Assembly: GCF_001649575.2 (NCBI RefSeq)
Contig: NC_051451.1
Coordinates: forward strand, 22,180,785-22,244,784
DNA length: 64,000 nt
DNA from: Kryptolebias marmoratus
Lineage: Eukaryota > Chordata > Actinopteri > Cyprinodontiformes > Rivulidae
Direction: 5' to 3'
The notes beneath the pieces are model-generated. The model saw only the letters and a list, made by a program, of their open reading frames with translations, was not told the DNA's origin and searched no databases. Shown here piece after piece: positions 10,549-42,133 of this stretch. How positions within the stretch are numbered: position 1 is the stretch's first letter; each line of letters starts with the position of its first letter. A program made the position numbers and the translations under genes.

Positions 10549-12317
10549 CTGAAAATTTAATTTCAGTAAAAAAATAAAATAAAATAACCAGTGACAATGA
10601 TGGATCAGTCATGAATACATAACTCCCTCAACTTAAATCAGCTGTCAGACATGAAGCTGAAATGAAGTCCTGCTCCACTTTTTACAAAATAAAACCTACT
10701 AGTTCATCTGGAGGTTTCAAAACGAGGTGTCTGGATAATAGATTTATATCATTACATTCTCAGTTACAACCCCGTTACAGAGGAAGATGCAGACAGACAC
10801 ACACACACACACACAACAAATACTGTTTATATTTTGTCAAACACGTACAGTTCTCATGATAGCATGCAGCACATGCAGGGTGGCCATGTTGCTATTCTGC
10901 AAAGCATCACACTATCATGCAGACAAGAGATTTAAGGGTCTGAAAATCCATTCTGGTTTCTTACTTTTAAAACAGGCTAGCTAATGTTTGAAATTAGTTC
11001 AGAATTTTAGATTTTTAAATAAAACTACCTTAAATTATGACAATTATGTCCTATTTATGACATCACTTTCAGCTTGAAAATAAGACATTTTTCGATCTGA
11101 CTTCAGAACTCTAAAGGAATGATAACAAACGTGCAGTTTAGTGTTGCACTCATTTTTATTGATCAGTGGTTAAAAAGTCAGAAAATCTCAAGGCACAGAG
11201 CCAATTTGAGATCCGTCTTGTGCAGCTTCTTAAATCAGAAAATAATTAGTGACAAAAAAAATAACAACACTTGAACCAGTTTCTCTGGTCTGCCTGTTGC
11301 AATCAATTTAAAAACAAAATAATACAGTTTATCAAGTACCATAAGAAAAGAAGAAGATCTGAGCAACGATAGAGAAGTGCAAATGAAAGAAACTGTATTT
11401 TTAGAGTCAAACCTTAATCTCCCCAAAGCTCAGACGGTTACACAATACTCTGTTAAAAAGCAAGGAAACATTAAAAATATCATTACAGCTGGATTGGCAT
11501 CTATTTGTAAAATAACATAAAGCAGAGAAGCGCAGCACATATAAATAAAACACCTCTGCATAACACAACAGATTGGTAATTTGAGCTTAATCTGCAAGAT
11601 TTGAATTCAGATTTTAATACTCTAATCAAATCTGCATCCAAAAATATGACTTTGTGTTTGACAAATGAGCTCACTCACTGACAGCAGGTTAAATAAGACA
11701 TTAGTGACTGTTTTGTTCATTGTTTTAATTAAAAATAGAAGATGTACCAAAGTAAAGAAAGGAGGAAAACTGTTTAAAACTCTGGAAGAGATTAAGAAGA
11801 AACTTGCTATACATTATATTTACATCTGAGCTGCCAAAAAGTATAAAAGTATCAATATTCACAAGAGATTTACAATAATCTGAAGATCAGTAGGTCCAAA
11901 AACTCCTGCTTTTCTTTGCCCAAATTATAAAAAGAAGCATTCACCCAGTGTTTTTTTTACTTTTAAAAGATATAGAACAAATATATAATACATTTAAAAG
12001 GGTTTATTGTGCAACTACTTAATAATCGTTTAAGAATCGCTTTAGAAAAGTAACATACCTTTAAAATATTTTTAAATGAGCATCTTTGTGCAGATTATTG
12101 CTGTAGATTTATTAAAAAGAGGAAGGCACTGTGGCCCTGGTAGACTGAGGATGTTCTCTACAGGACTGCTGACGGAGTCAGGTTTCAGGGGTTCCACGGT
12201 GAAATCAGACGATGACGGGTAAAAACAAAAAATGTAAAAAACAAAGGGTTGCAGGGCTGTGCGGGAAAATACGGTGAGACACGGTAGGCAAGGGGGGGGG
12301 CATTTCTGAGGTAAAGG
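10549..12317 (-). other. lrrc1: lrrc1 3' UTR (short form) or intron to the PDZ exons
   Basis: Immediately follows the exon 14 stop. Minus-strand AATAAA hexamers lie at 12108-12113, 12003-12008 and 11155-11160, which could end the short transcript. A (CA)n tract lies near 10798. No further exon was seen. Confidence 0.5.
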
Positions 12318-32404
<20,087 letters not shown>

Positions 32405-32420
<16 letters not shown>

Positions 32421-32910
32421 CCCCAACACGTTTCCACAAACAAACCTGCTGCCTGTGACCTCTGACCTCCTGCTGCTGCAGACAGGTCACAGGAAACGGG
32501 AAATAATAAAAGCTAAACTCGCAGCTCGTGAAACATAAAAACTCTGATTACTTTAGATGAAAACCCATAAAATGGCATCATTGCAGAAATACAGAAAGTG
32601 GAATTTAATAAGCTTTTGACGTGGCAGAGGGGACCCCAAGTGGCGGAGCATGGTGCAGATCTGGGCCCCAATGAAATCTTATCTTGGACTCAGATAAGAT
32701 TATTTTACTTGTGCACATGGTTTCCCGTATTTATGATATTTTAAATTCGGCAGTTTTCCCTACAGTTTGTGGGAATTTAATCAGCACAGCTTTTCCAGCT
32801 TTTACCATAGGCTGTTTTACAAAACAGTACCTCAAAATGGCCGTGCAGACCACGTCCTGAAAAGACAAAATGCTGAGTGAAGAAAACTAGCATGGCTGTC
32901 TCTGAAAGGG

Positions 32911-32983
<73 letters not shown>

Positions 32984-34387
32984 GGACCTTTGCTTGATTT
33001 GCTTGATTTTTTATTGAAAATCTATGATATATAGAAATGAGAGCTGGCTCAAGACTTTTGCACATCACTGTCATTTGATATTAGCTCCACCTGCACTCCG
33101 TTTATGCAGCGCGATGAGAAGTCAGGCTTGTAAGAACATGAGAACATGACGCAGCTCGGCTGTAACCACAAGTTAAACAATTTGACCTTATTTCTCCTTT
33201 AACAGCTCAATAAGTTTTCTTATAAACTTCTCTAACTTTTTATTTGTGTGTGTGTGTTTATATTTACATATTGTTTATTTATATTCATTTCATCTTATGT
33301 TTACATTAGCCAGTTAAGAATAAAATATCTAAGTTGGACAATTATTTTCCTAATTCAAAGGTATTCTAAGACTTTACATCCTGCAGATAATCTTTTATTG
33401 TTTAATTTAAAACTGTCCTTTTCCAGGGACACCTCCATGCAATTCTTGTTTTTGTTGTTATTGTTCGTTTCAATTTTAACATTAAAAATGCACACTAAGC
33501 AAAACCTCAAGACTCAGGAGGATAATGTTTGTGGTGATCAGTTCTCTACCACACCTTACAGAACAGATTCAGCCTTGGGATGTTGATGGATTTCCCCACT
33601 TCAATTGATTCCTTGAGGTCTTTCAACAACCTGTTATTTATTTTTCCTTAACTTTGTGATGAGAAAATAGCAAATAAGTCTATTTAAACCATCACCAAGC
33701 TTTCTAGAAACTAATTGGATGTATTGATTTCAGTTGATAAAAAGCCATTAACTTTAAATGAAGCATCTGGTGGGGTGACCGCAGCACTGATCAGCCCACA
33801 TTATCAGCATCTTCAACTACAGGTTTATTTTAGGTGAAAATGTGCACATTTAGTATGTATTAAGCTCTCCTTGCAGCCCTGAATGGAAAAACAGGTAAAG
33901 AAAATGAATGGATTAAGATGTATAATCCTACATTACCACAACTAACTAAATTTGTTTAATAAGTCTTGGACTTCAAAAAGAAAACGTCAGGCCACCTCAA
34001 AGCGCACGTCTGTCACAGGAGGGAGCTGCAGAAGAACCCTCATTTGAATATCTCACTCTTATTTAACCATATTTAAAAGAAACACGCAGTGTCTTGTTGG
34101 AGGGTCATAAAATACAATTTATCCTCTAGAGGGGGCCACATCCCGTTTAATACAGAGTTAAACTGACACAGGCTGAAACAAAACATTCAATCAAGAAGTT
34201 TTGCACACTTCATTGTTCATTTAATAGTGAAGAGAATTAACAAAAAAATTACAAAATGCCTTAATGTCAGTATATTAAGACAGGCAAATTCAAAGTGAAC
34301 ATAGGCCCAGTGCTGTCTGAAGTTATGGACTGACGAGGTATGTTTACTATACATTTGCACGCTGTAAATAACACCATTATGGAAAGT
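32405..34387. other. Intergenic region between lrrc1 and elongin A
   Basis: AT-rich, no gene seen. It contains a repeat B piece near 32675, the (AT)34 tract and a candidate elongin-A polyadenylation signal (34220-34225, minus). Confidence 0.6.
32913..32980. repeat. (AT)34 microsatellite
   Basis: An uninterrupted AT dinucleotide tract of 68 bp lies between lrrc1 and the elongin-A gene. It is probably length-polymorphic. Confidence 0.95.
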
Positions 34388-37300
34388 TTATCTGCGTCCC
34401 AGCTGTTTTTTAAACGCCTTTAAGGACTTCGCCATCATCGGCGCAACTCCTGTAAGAAAAACAAAAAATTAAACATTAGGTGAGCAAGAATCAGATAAAA
34501 GATGTCCGAAGACATTTGAGTTACTGTGTTTAAGTTACAAGTGTGAGTTTGAAAGTATAAGAAATAATATAACTCAACAGGCCAGTTTAGGAAAAACAAA
34601 GCTAACATCCTAACCACTCCGCTCACTTGTTTTCTTGCGTGGGTCTTGGGTGTTGCTTCCACCAGAACCGGAGCTGCTGGACCTGTTGGGCTCATTACAA
34701 CTGGGCCTCATTTGGTTTTCCTGACCTCTGACACTAGAAATATTCCAACAAAGTAAACAGTAAATTTGTAGATTTATTTAAAAATTTAAACATCCTCTGC
34801 AGCAGCAGCTTACGGCAGTGGACAACAAACAGTCTGAGGCAAACCAGAACAAAACCAGTTTATCCAACACATAGCTCAAGTTCCTGTGTTTGTTTAAGCT
34901 CACCCAAAAAGCATTTTGCTCCCTGTTATACGTCTGTTGTGACCCTGCTGAGCTGCTGTTGTTTAATGATCACTTTGTGGTTTACTGCTTTTATTGTAAA
35001 AAAAAACAAAAAAAACAGGCGTTCGTGTTTTGTCAAAGATAAAAACGCCGGCACATTGATACCCCCGGGGCGTCTCTTACGCTGTAGTCCTTGAACATTA
35101 CTATAGAAATTACACAGAACAGGCAAAGTAAATAAATTAAACACAACAAGACAAAAAGGGGCGGGTGGAAAAAAAAAAAAAAGTTGTAAATGTGTGTATT
35201 TAGGAAGTGGACACCCACCTGCACTTGAGCTGATGTGGTTGCTGAACAGCAGTTCCGTGAATTTCCTGCTGAATTCGCACGTCTCTTGGTGGCTTGGCAA
35301 CAGTGTGAATAAATGCCATCTTCACCTGACGCCCTATAAAAAAAAGGATGATTTCATTAAATTTATTTTTCAGCATAAACTACCTCTAAAAACAACTGTT
35401 TGATCATGTTCAAACGTTTGATAATGGTCATGATTAAGAGTTAAACTGTATACTCTACATTAGGCGTCACCAGTGGACCCAGATCAGTTAAAATTCAGTA
35501 AAACGATTTATATTTTACTTGCAGTGAAGCTTTCTAGCATTTACAGTAATTGCCACGTCTCTCTGTTTGATTATCCTCAAATTAGCACGTTTTAAAAGTG
35601 TTAAACTGTTCTTTAAAAAAGTGTTTTCAGTGTAGAGCACCAACCCTTCGGTTTCTTAGAATGTGCAGAGACAATAGATTTCGTCAGTCTTTGGAGCTTC
35701 CGTTCTCTCTCCTCAGACACCCTGATATACATCTCTTTCCATGACTCATATTCCTGAAGTTTGCATTCCTTGAAATCCCTCTGGCAGTGCTTTCCCCATA
35801 AGTGGTCGGTCAATCCCATGTAGATCTGTGAGGAGGAAAACAAAACCCACAGTCAAGTTCCTTCAAACACTTTCCAGAATTTAGCTAACATTGCTCCGAA
35901 ATCTACAAAGATCTGATTAAAACACAAAGCAAACCTTTTTCAGCTCCAGATGTATAATTAGGAAAGTCATGTGCAGGCAGTAAAAAGACAAGTACAACAG
36001 TGATGTACTTCTTTAACCATGCTTGGATGTGTTGTACTTCTCGCATCCAATAAAAAAAAAAAAAATGCAACTTATTTCTACAATGTTTGATCTGCAACAC
36101 TGAGTGCATGTTTGTGTGAATGAGTCAGAGCGAGTAACATTTTAGATTCCCTCCAATGAATAAACTGCACGCTCTTCAGAATATTCCCACAAAGAGCAGC
36201 CAGATGAAACTGCTGTTTGATTTGATTTCTTTCCCCAGTTTCACTTATCTGCAGCTTTTTCTGTCCTGAGTTATTGTTGCTCCAAAGTGACACCTAGTGG
36301 CTTTTTTTTTTTAGTTTGTTCATTTGTCTTTTAAGAGACAAAAAGAAAACATAAATATCTATAAAACTGACTGAATTTGAGCAATTTTTGTGTTGGCTAA
36401 TGTAGATTAGGTGTGGCGGGCATCTTAAATGGACCCAGAAGTTAATCAGATGCAGATGTACGACCAATCATTACTTTCTGAAAGTTTCATTAAAATGTCG
36501 TCTGGTAAGAAACAGACACAAACGCCGTATGTCGTTGAATTGAAAGCAAGAAGACAGAATCTCAGTGCTCATCAGGCAAACCTCAGAAAGTGACCACCCA
36601 GGTGTGCATCATCAGCAAACTCAGACTTCACGCTCTTACTGGATTGTACTCCTCTATGCGCAGCAGCTGCTCGGGGGTGCACCTCTCCAGCACCGGCTCC
36701 AGAAGCTCAAACGGGACTCCGCCGGTTTCATACAGCACTGGGAAGAGATCCCTGCGCCTAAATATAAAATCCAACAAACTGACAGAAGTCTCAGAGCCCC
36801 CACGGGACGCCACTTACGGTCGATGTTGTTCTGGAGCGTGCGGATGCACTGCTGGTACAAGCTCATCATGGCTGGGAGGAAAAGCGTTTTGGCGCCGGAG
36901 TACACTTGCATCTTGGTGTTCAGACGCTGGCCGGTGAAGACCACAGAGTCTTCGTCACAGAAATCAGGCTCCTTCTCAGCTTCAGAACCGAAGACGATAT
37001 GTCAAGAACACAACTAAATAAAAGGGAGAATGCATCTGTATTTGTTTGCACATGGTACCTTTTTTTTCAAAGTAATAATCAACGCTTGAAGGCTTTTCCA
37101 ATTCAGGCAGAGCGGCAGGTAAAGGAACGTCCATCAGGTGCATCAGGGAATCCTGAAGCTCCTGCAACATTGAAATTATTCAAAATATAAACATCTAAAA
37201 GCAAACTTTTTAAAGACTGTTGTTCGTATACCTCTTCTGGATCAGGAGCAGGTGGTTTTGGAGGTTTCATGTCAGGATTTTTTGTTTGTTCTTTCGCCAC

Positions 37301-39299
37301 AGTTTTGACGGTCTTGGAAGCTTTCTTTACTCCCGACTGATCTTTTCTCTTCAGAAGATTCACGTCGTAATTCAAGTAAGATTCAAAAGACAAGGAGGGC
37401 TCCTCCTGATCGCTCCCCTTGTGTTTATGTTCCACTTTGGCCTTTTTGTGTTTTGAACATTCCTTATTCTCAGAGTCCGGTTTGTATTTTAGACGGCCGT
37501 GCTTCTCCCGTTCCGCCTCTTTCCGTTTTTTCCTTTGGGCTTCGGAGCTTGTTGATGTTTCCATAGACCTGTCATCTTTGGCTCCTTTTAACTTTTTGGA
37601 GGGCTTGTCGCTGGATGAAAAGGAGTCTTTGCTTTCCATCGATGACTCTCTTGTTGATTTGGATTTGGATTTTTGTTCTGATGCGGATCTTCCGCTTCCG
37701 TTAGTGCTTTTAAACTTCTCCCTGGAGTCAGACCTGGATTTCTGAGGGCCGCTGTCCACGTTTTCATTTGCAAACAAAGTTTCACTTATTTTTTTCTTCT
37801 TCTTTTCCATTTTGTCATCTTGGGTTTCGGTTGTGCTCGACAAAACGTTCTGAGCGAGATTTTCTTCTTGACTTTTTTCAGTGTTTTTACTCTCCCTGGA
37901 TTTTCTTCCCGTCTCTTCATCAATATTTTTACTCCGTGTTTTAAAGAAGTCGTCATCAGAGGTGTCCTGGTTCTTGCTGTCAGACATTAAACAGTTGTTT
38001 TGCTCATCATCACTTGGTAAATGTCTATTCTCAGGAAAGCTCTGGTCATTGTCTGCAGTTTCAACAGAAACTGTCTCTGGCAAACAGCCACGCTCTCCAT
38101 GACTGCTTCAAGTAGACATATTTGATTAAGACTTAAGAAAATTAAGCAGAAATAATTATACGTTGCAGTGAAAAACCCTTCACCTCGTGGATTGCTTTGG
38201 GACCAGTTTTTTCCAACCTTTAACCAGCGACTTGGCCAGTTCTCCAGCTTGCTTGTGTCTCCGCAAGGAATTAACAGTTTTGCCAATTCCGGTTTCCTAA
38301 TGTACATACAAAACCTTATCAAATGTCACTTTAATAACAAAGAAAAAACAAACAAACAAACAGAATCACTCTTTGCAGCAAAGACTCACGGCAAGAACTT
38401 CTAATGTGACATCCAGATCCTTCAGTTTCTGCAAAACCTTTAGGACCTAGAATGAGATTAAGGAGGCGTTAATGTTGTTGACAGAGTCATCAGAATAAAC
38501 GAAGGCTGCTGAAATACAATTTTAATGCTTGATTTGCACAAAAGCCATGGAAATGCGAGGCACATTGAAGAAAACTGACACACCAAATATGGGGCTCCTT
38601 GTTTGGGACCGCCACGTTTGCTGATGGAGCATTTAGAGCAGAAGCCATGTATGGGATCCCCACATCCCCCAACCAACGATGCTCCTTTAATAGGTACTAT
38701 AAGTCTGTTGATGGGTGTAATATTGCTCTTTGAAACTGAATTAAGTGCACCTCTATGCATCTAAAATCCCTTTGGTCCAATCACATTCACAGGTAGATTA
38801 GCACAGAGATATTTGCTCGGTGTTAGTGGCCTGCAGAGCGTCCCCACCTTCACTGGTGATGGACAACAGCCATAAGTTCAGCAGCTGGGGGGTGGAGGGC
38901 TTCCAAATTTAGCTGCAGAGACCCTGTCCCATAAAAACTGCCTGCCTGAAAGGGTTTAAGGAGCAACTGAAACAGCCACTTCTCAGCTTTTATTTCGAAA
39001 AAAAGGCTTATTAAATATGCACAGAAACCAGATTAACATGAAGAGTCCAGAGCAGGTTTTATGGTGGATGTGACACCAGGTGGTTGTGGGACCGACAGAA
39101 CACAAGTCTGGACCAGCAAGAACTTAAGTTAAAATAAAATTAAAATAAAGTTAAAATAAAACTAATAAGCCGTGTTAAATATTAACTCCAGTTTAGCTCC
39201 TATTAGATGAACCGCATGTACCGTAGCAGGCTTTGCTGGGTCTGACAGCTGAAGTTTGAACCGCAGGATCTTCTTCACCACATCCGAGCTCCTGGCCAT
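34388..39299 (-). CDS. eloa: Elongin-A (transcription elongation factor B / SIII subunit), 11 exons, 648 aa
   Basis: Large elongin subunit: stimulates Pol II elongation and, via its BC box, recruits elongin B/C and cullin 5 for ubiquitination. Exons (high to low): 39222-39299, 38390-38446, 38184-38296, 37232-38102, 37059-37161, 36818-36979, 36640-36737, 35645-35825, 35219-35333, 34627-34733, 34388-34449. All phases join into 648 codons plus TAA. Exons 1-3 encode a TFIIS N-terminal (LW) domain ([24 protein letters not shown]). Exon 4 is a Lys/Ser/Glu-rich disordered region containing SFESYLNYD, as in human elongin [36 protein letters not shown] (BC-box region, about residues 468-485) and [17 protein letters not shown] follow in family order. 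The C-terminus [19 protein letters not shown] matches. It is shorter than human (about 770 aa), mainly in the disordered part. It may be a teleost eloa-like paralogue rather than the orthologue. A minus-strand ATTAAA lies at 34220-34225. Confidence 0.93.
36410..36540 (-). repeat. Dispersed repeat family A, copy 4 (partial)
   Basis: In reverse orientation it contains AGTTAATCAGATGCAGATGT and ATTACTTTCTGAAAGTTTCA, the complement of the family core. It lies in an elongin-A intron. Confidence 0.65.
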
Positions 39300-40059
39300 C
39301 ACGGGCGTCCGCGTGCAACCGCCTGCGCACACCGGGCCGCGCGCGCGCGTTGATGACAGTATTATAATGGGCGGGACCGACAGTCATGATGGACCAGATG
39401 ACACAAACAATAAAACAGGGTCAAAAAGTGACATGACTGCGCATGCGATAAATAAATAATAATAATAATAATAATAACTCGTTTTATTATATTTAAGCAA
39501 CTCGAGGCTCTTTGAAGGGCAAAGATGTGAAGCTGACGCAGAGATTTGTCCTCCTTCAAATCAGAACCAACAACCTGTTCTGATTTTAAAAACAGATTAA
39601 AGATGGAGTCCGGTGGACACGACCAGGGAGTCTGCTCTGTATGGAATACCATTAATGCCAAAAATAAGGCATCGAATAGATAAATAAGAAATAAAAATAT
39701 TATTAAATCCTGAAATAGGGTAATGATGTAACTGGAAAGTTTCAGTAAATTAGTAAGTATATTCAGTTTTAAGTGACATTTTTCAAAACACAACTTTTTG
39801 TTGTTTAGATAACTTTTATTTTATAAATGTTTGTTTCATTGTACTTTTACATTTTACATTTTCATGGTTTCCCACAGGATTTTTTTCTTTTCTCCAGTGC
39901 TATACAAATATTTTTTCTAAGGACTTCTGTTTATTAATACCACATTTATTTTTAAACCTATTTAATTTTTCTAGAGTCGTATTTTCTTTAAGCATGCAAT
40001 ATGAATGCTGAGGGCTGAAAAACGTTGCTGCAATGTGCTGAAGAAATTAAAACTGAGCA

Positions 40060-40245
40060 GTTAAAGCTAATAGAAGGAAAACTCAATCTGAAAGCTAAAA
40101 GTGACAAAAAGTTAGCTAAAAGCTAAAATAGGAAACACTAGCCAAATGCAACTAAAGCCTAGCTGAAAGCTAGAATTAGCAAAAAAAAATGCTAACTAAA
40201 AGTAACAAAACACTATCTGAAAGATAAAAGCAGTGAAAGGTTAGC
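40060..40245. repeat. Imperfect AGCTAAAAGC-type tandem repeat
   Basis: Many degenerate copies of AGCTAAAAGC, GCTGAAAGC and TTAGCAAA occur in a row upstream of klhl31. A similar reverse-complement tract (TTCAGC, TTTAGC-like units) occupies about 1-140. Confidence 0.5.
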
Positions 40246-41189
40246 ACAAAGTACCGCAGAAGAAGTTAGACTGCAAATACACACACCCACACACACACAC
40301 ACATGTAGACATGCAACTGACTTGATTAAAAACAATAATCCTGAAATGTTATATAAGTATAAAAAAGTGAACATAATAGTGCTCAGGAAGTGTAGGGCTC
40401 TGGATTCACAAAACGTTACACTGAGAGAGAAGTACTGAAAAGTCATAAAATGTTCAGAAACTCTGGGCTTGTGTCACAGAGCTCTGTCACTTCTCATTTT
40501 GATTTTTTGAAGACATATATAATAAAATGAAAACACCGTGCACCAGTACTCAGATAATGATTTTTTGAATTATTTTTTTAAAAATGAAGTGAAATGCATT
40601 ACTTTCCATAAATACAAGTCAAGTGTCTCCCAGCATGTTGACATCAACCCGTTTAAGTAACGAGGGAAACTATGGATTAGAGGGAAATGTCTGCTCCCTG
40701 CTGCCACATGAATTGCACAATACTTGATTGGCACTCGCTCTTCAAGAGGAGGAGTTATCTGCATGTCGCATTCTGCAGGGGTGACGGCTGGTCCCTCTCT
40801 CCTGCTCCAGTAACTGGAGGCACAAGTTCCTTCTTCATCAGCTTCAACTTCATTTCTCAGGTAAGTAGAACTTCTCAGTGCTTCATTACCTGTCACAAAT
40901 GCAGCTTGGGTCATTGACCGTGTCAGTGTTTTTAAAAAATAAGCTCCTTTCACACTTTATTGGGCGTTTTATAATGAGCATGTTGTGTCTAAAAGTGCAT
41001 TTCTTTGCAAACCTGTGCATACTAAAAGGGTTAGGTCTGGTTAACTTGTGATAAAGTGTGGTGAAACCCTTTTTGCTTTGTAGATCGTGATGACTGCACT
41101 GAAACATGGAAAAAAAAAGAGATGATAGTTTTTCAATTTGAACTCAAACAGTCAGAGGACATGAGGCCTGCTGCTCATGTCTCAAAGCC

Positions 41190-41360
41190 TATAAAAGGAA
41201 CGTCATGGGAGAGCCACCCCGGCGTTGCTATTCCTGTACACGCTGCTGATAAACTGTGACAGATGCAAGAGGGGCATGCTGATGTACTCGCGCCTCTCAG
41301 AATCACCTGGTGGTGCACATGTTTATAAAATGGTCAGGGAACACTTTTGACTAAAAATAA
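41190..41360 (+). promoter_or_regulatory. klhl31: Candidate klhl31 promoter elements: TATA box and MEF2 site
   Basis: TATAAAAGG (41190-41198) and a perfect MEF2 consensus CTAAAAATAA (41351-41360) lie about 0.8-0.9 kb before the klhl31 start codon. A strong splice donor (CTCAG/GTAAGTAG) at 40860/40861 could instead end a 5' UTR exon, which would make these sites intronic. Muscle-gene regulation by MEF2 is family knowledge; use here is inferred. Confidence 0.35.
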
Positions 41361-42133
41361 ATCTAAAATGAAAAACTGGATGGCTTTTGTAATTCTTACA
41401 AAAGCAAGTCAAATGAAATATTTGACACTATCACTTGGATCAGGATTAAAAAGGTATCAGATTTTCAGTCATCTTCTCATTTGAAGATTCTTTCAGAGCT
41501 GAGAATTGAAATGTCTACAAGAATCAAAAAAGAAGTCTAGCTCCCTTCAATTGGACTTGCTGGTATCGAGATGTTAGCAAGAGATTCTTTGGGTTACTTG
41601 GGTTGTGTGTTGGGCTTGCGTCCCACAGATGCCATAAGATGAGATCAGAGGCAACCGGAGAGTTTGGATGCTGCGTAAACACCTCCAGACACATTCATGT
41701 TCTTTGAGCCAGTCCTAGTAGTTTTCTGGAGGCCCTCTGCTTTCCTTGAGAGTATAAGATCGTTGAGTGTTAGCACCAAGAGGGGGTGGGAATTGGAGTA
41801 CGAGGGGTGAGTGTGTGGGGGGGTTTGGTCTTCAGAAATGTTGAGACAGGTGGAAAGCGCCAAAATAACTTCCATATAAATGACAGGATGCAGGTTTTGC
41901 CATCATTGCATTGCTGCTGTTACAATGAGGACAGTGTTGCCATATCTTAGCTGATTTGTGAACTTTGAAGCAAGTTGTATTTATCAGCTTCTATCTAATT
42001 TATTTGTCTGACAGGTATGACACAGCTTTGACTTCTCTGTTATGTTTTCATCTGTAAAGATATTTTCTTTGGCAGACTCTGACATATGTCGTATATTTTC
42101 CGAAGGTCTGGGCTGAGTACCACTGCTACAGCC

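Larger units (their letters stand above)
39300..42133. other. Intergenic region between elongin A and klhl31
   Basis: It starts with a small CpG-dense block (39300-39345, GCGCGCGCG) just upstream of elongin-A exon 1, its likely promoter. An (AAT)n tract lies at about 39459-39477. The rest is AT-rich up to the klhl31 5' region, where a donor at 40861 suggests a non-coding first exon. Confidence 0.5.

Noticed and set aside
32832..33074. Open frame rich in Ile-Tyr repeats
   Set aside because: It is a translation of the (AT)n microsatellite.
36737..36757. Alternative elongin-A exon 7 acceptor at 36758, giving RDLFPV before LYETGG
   Set aside because: It breaks the frame with exon 6. The acceptor before 36737 keeps frame and gives the same spacing as human elongin A.
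42086..42133. Upstream in-frame ATG extending klhl31 by 16 codons
   Set aside because: The ATG at 42134 has a better context (gccATGG) and matches the human KLHL31 N-terminus.
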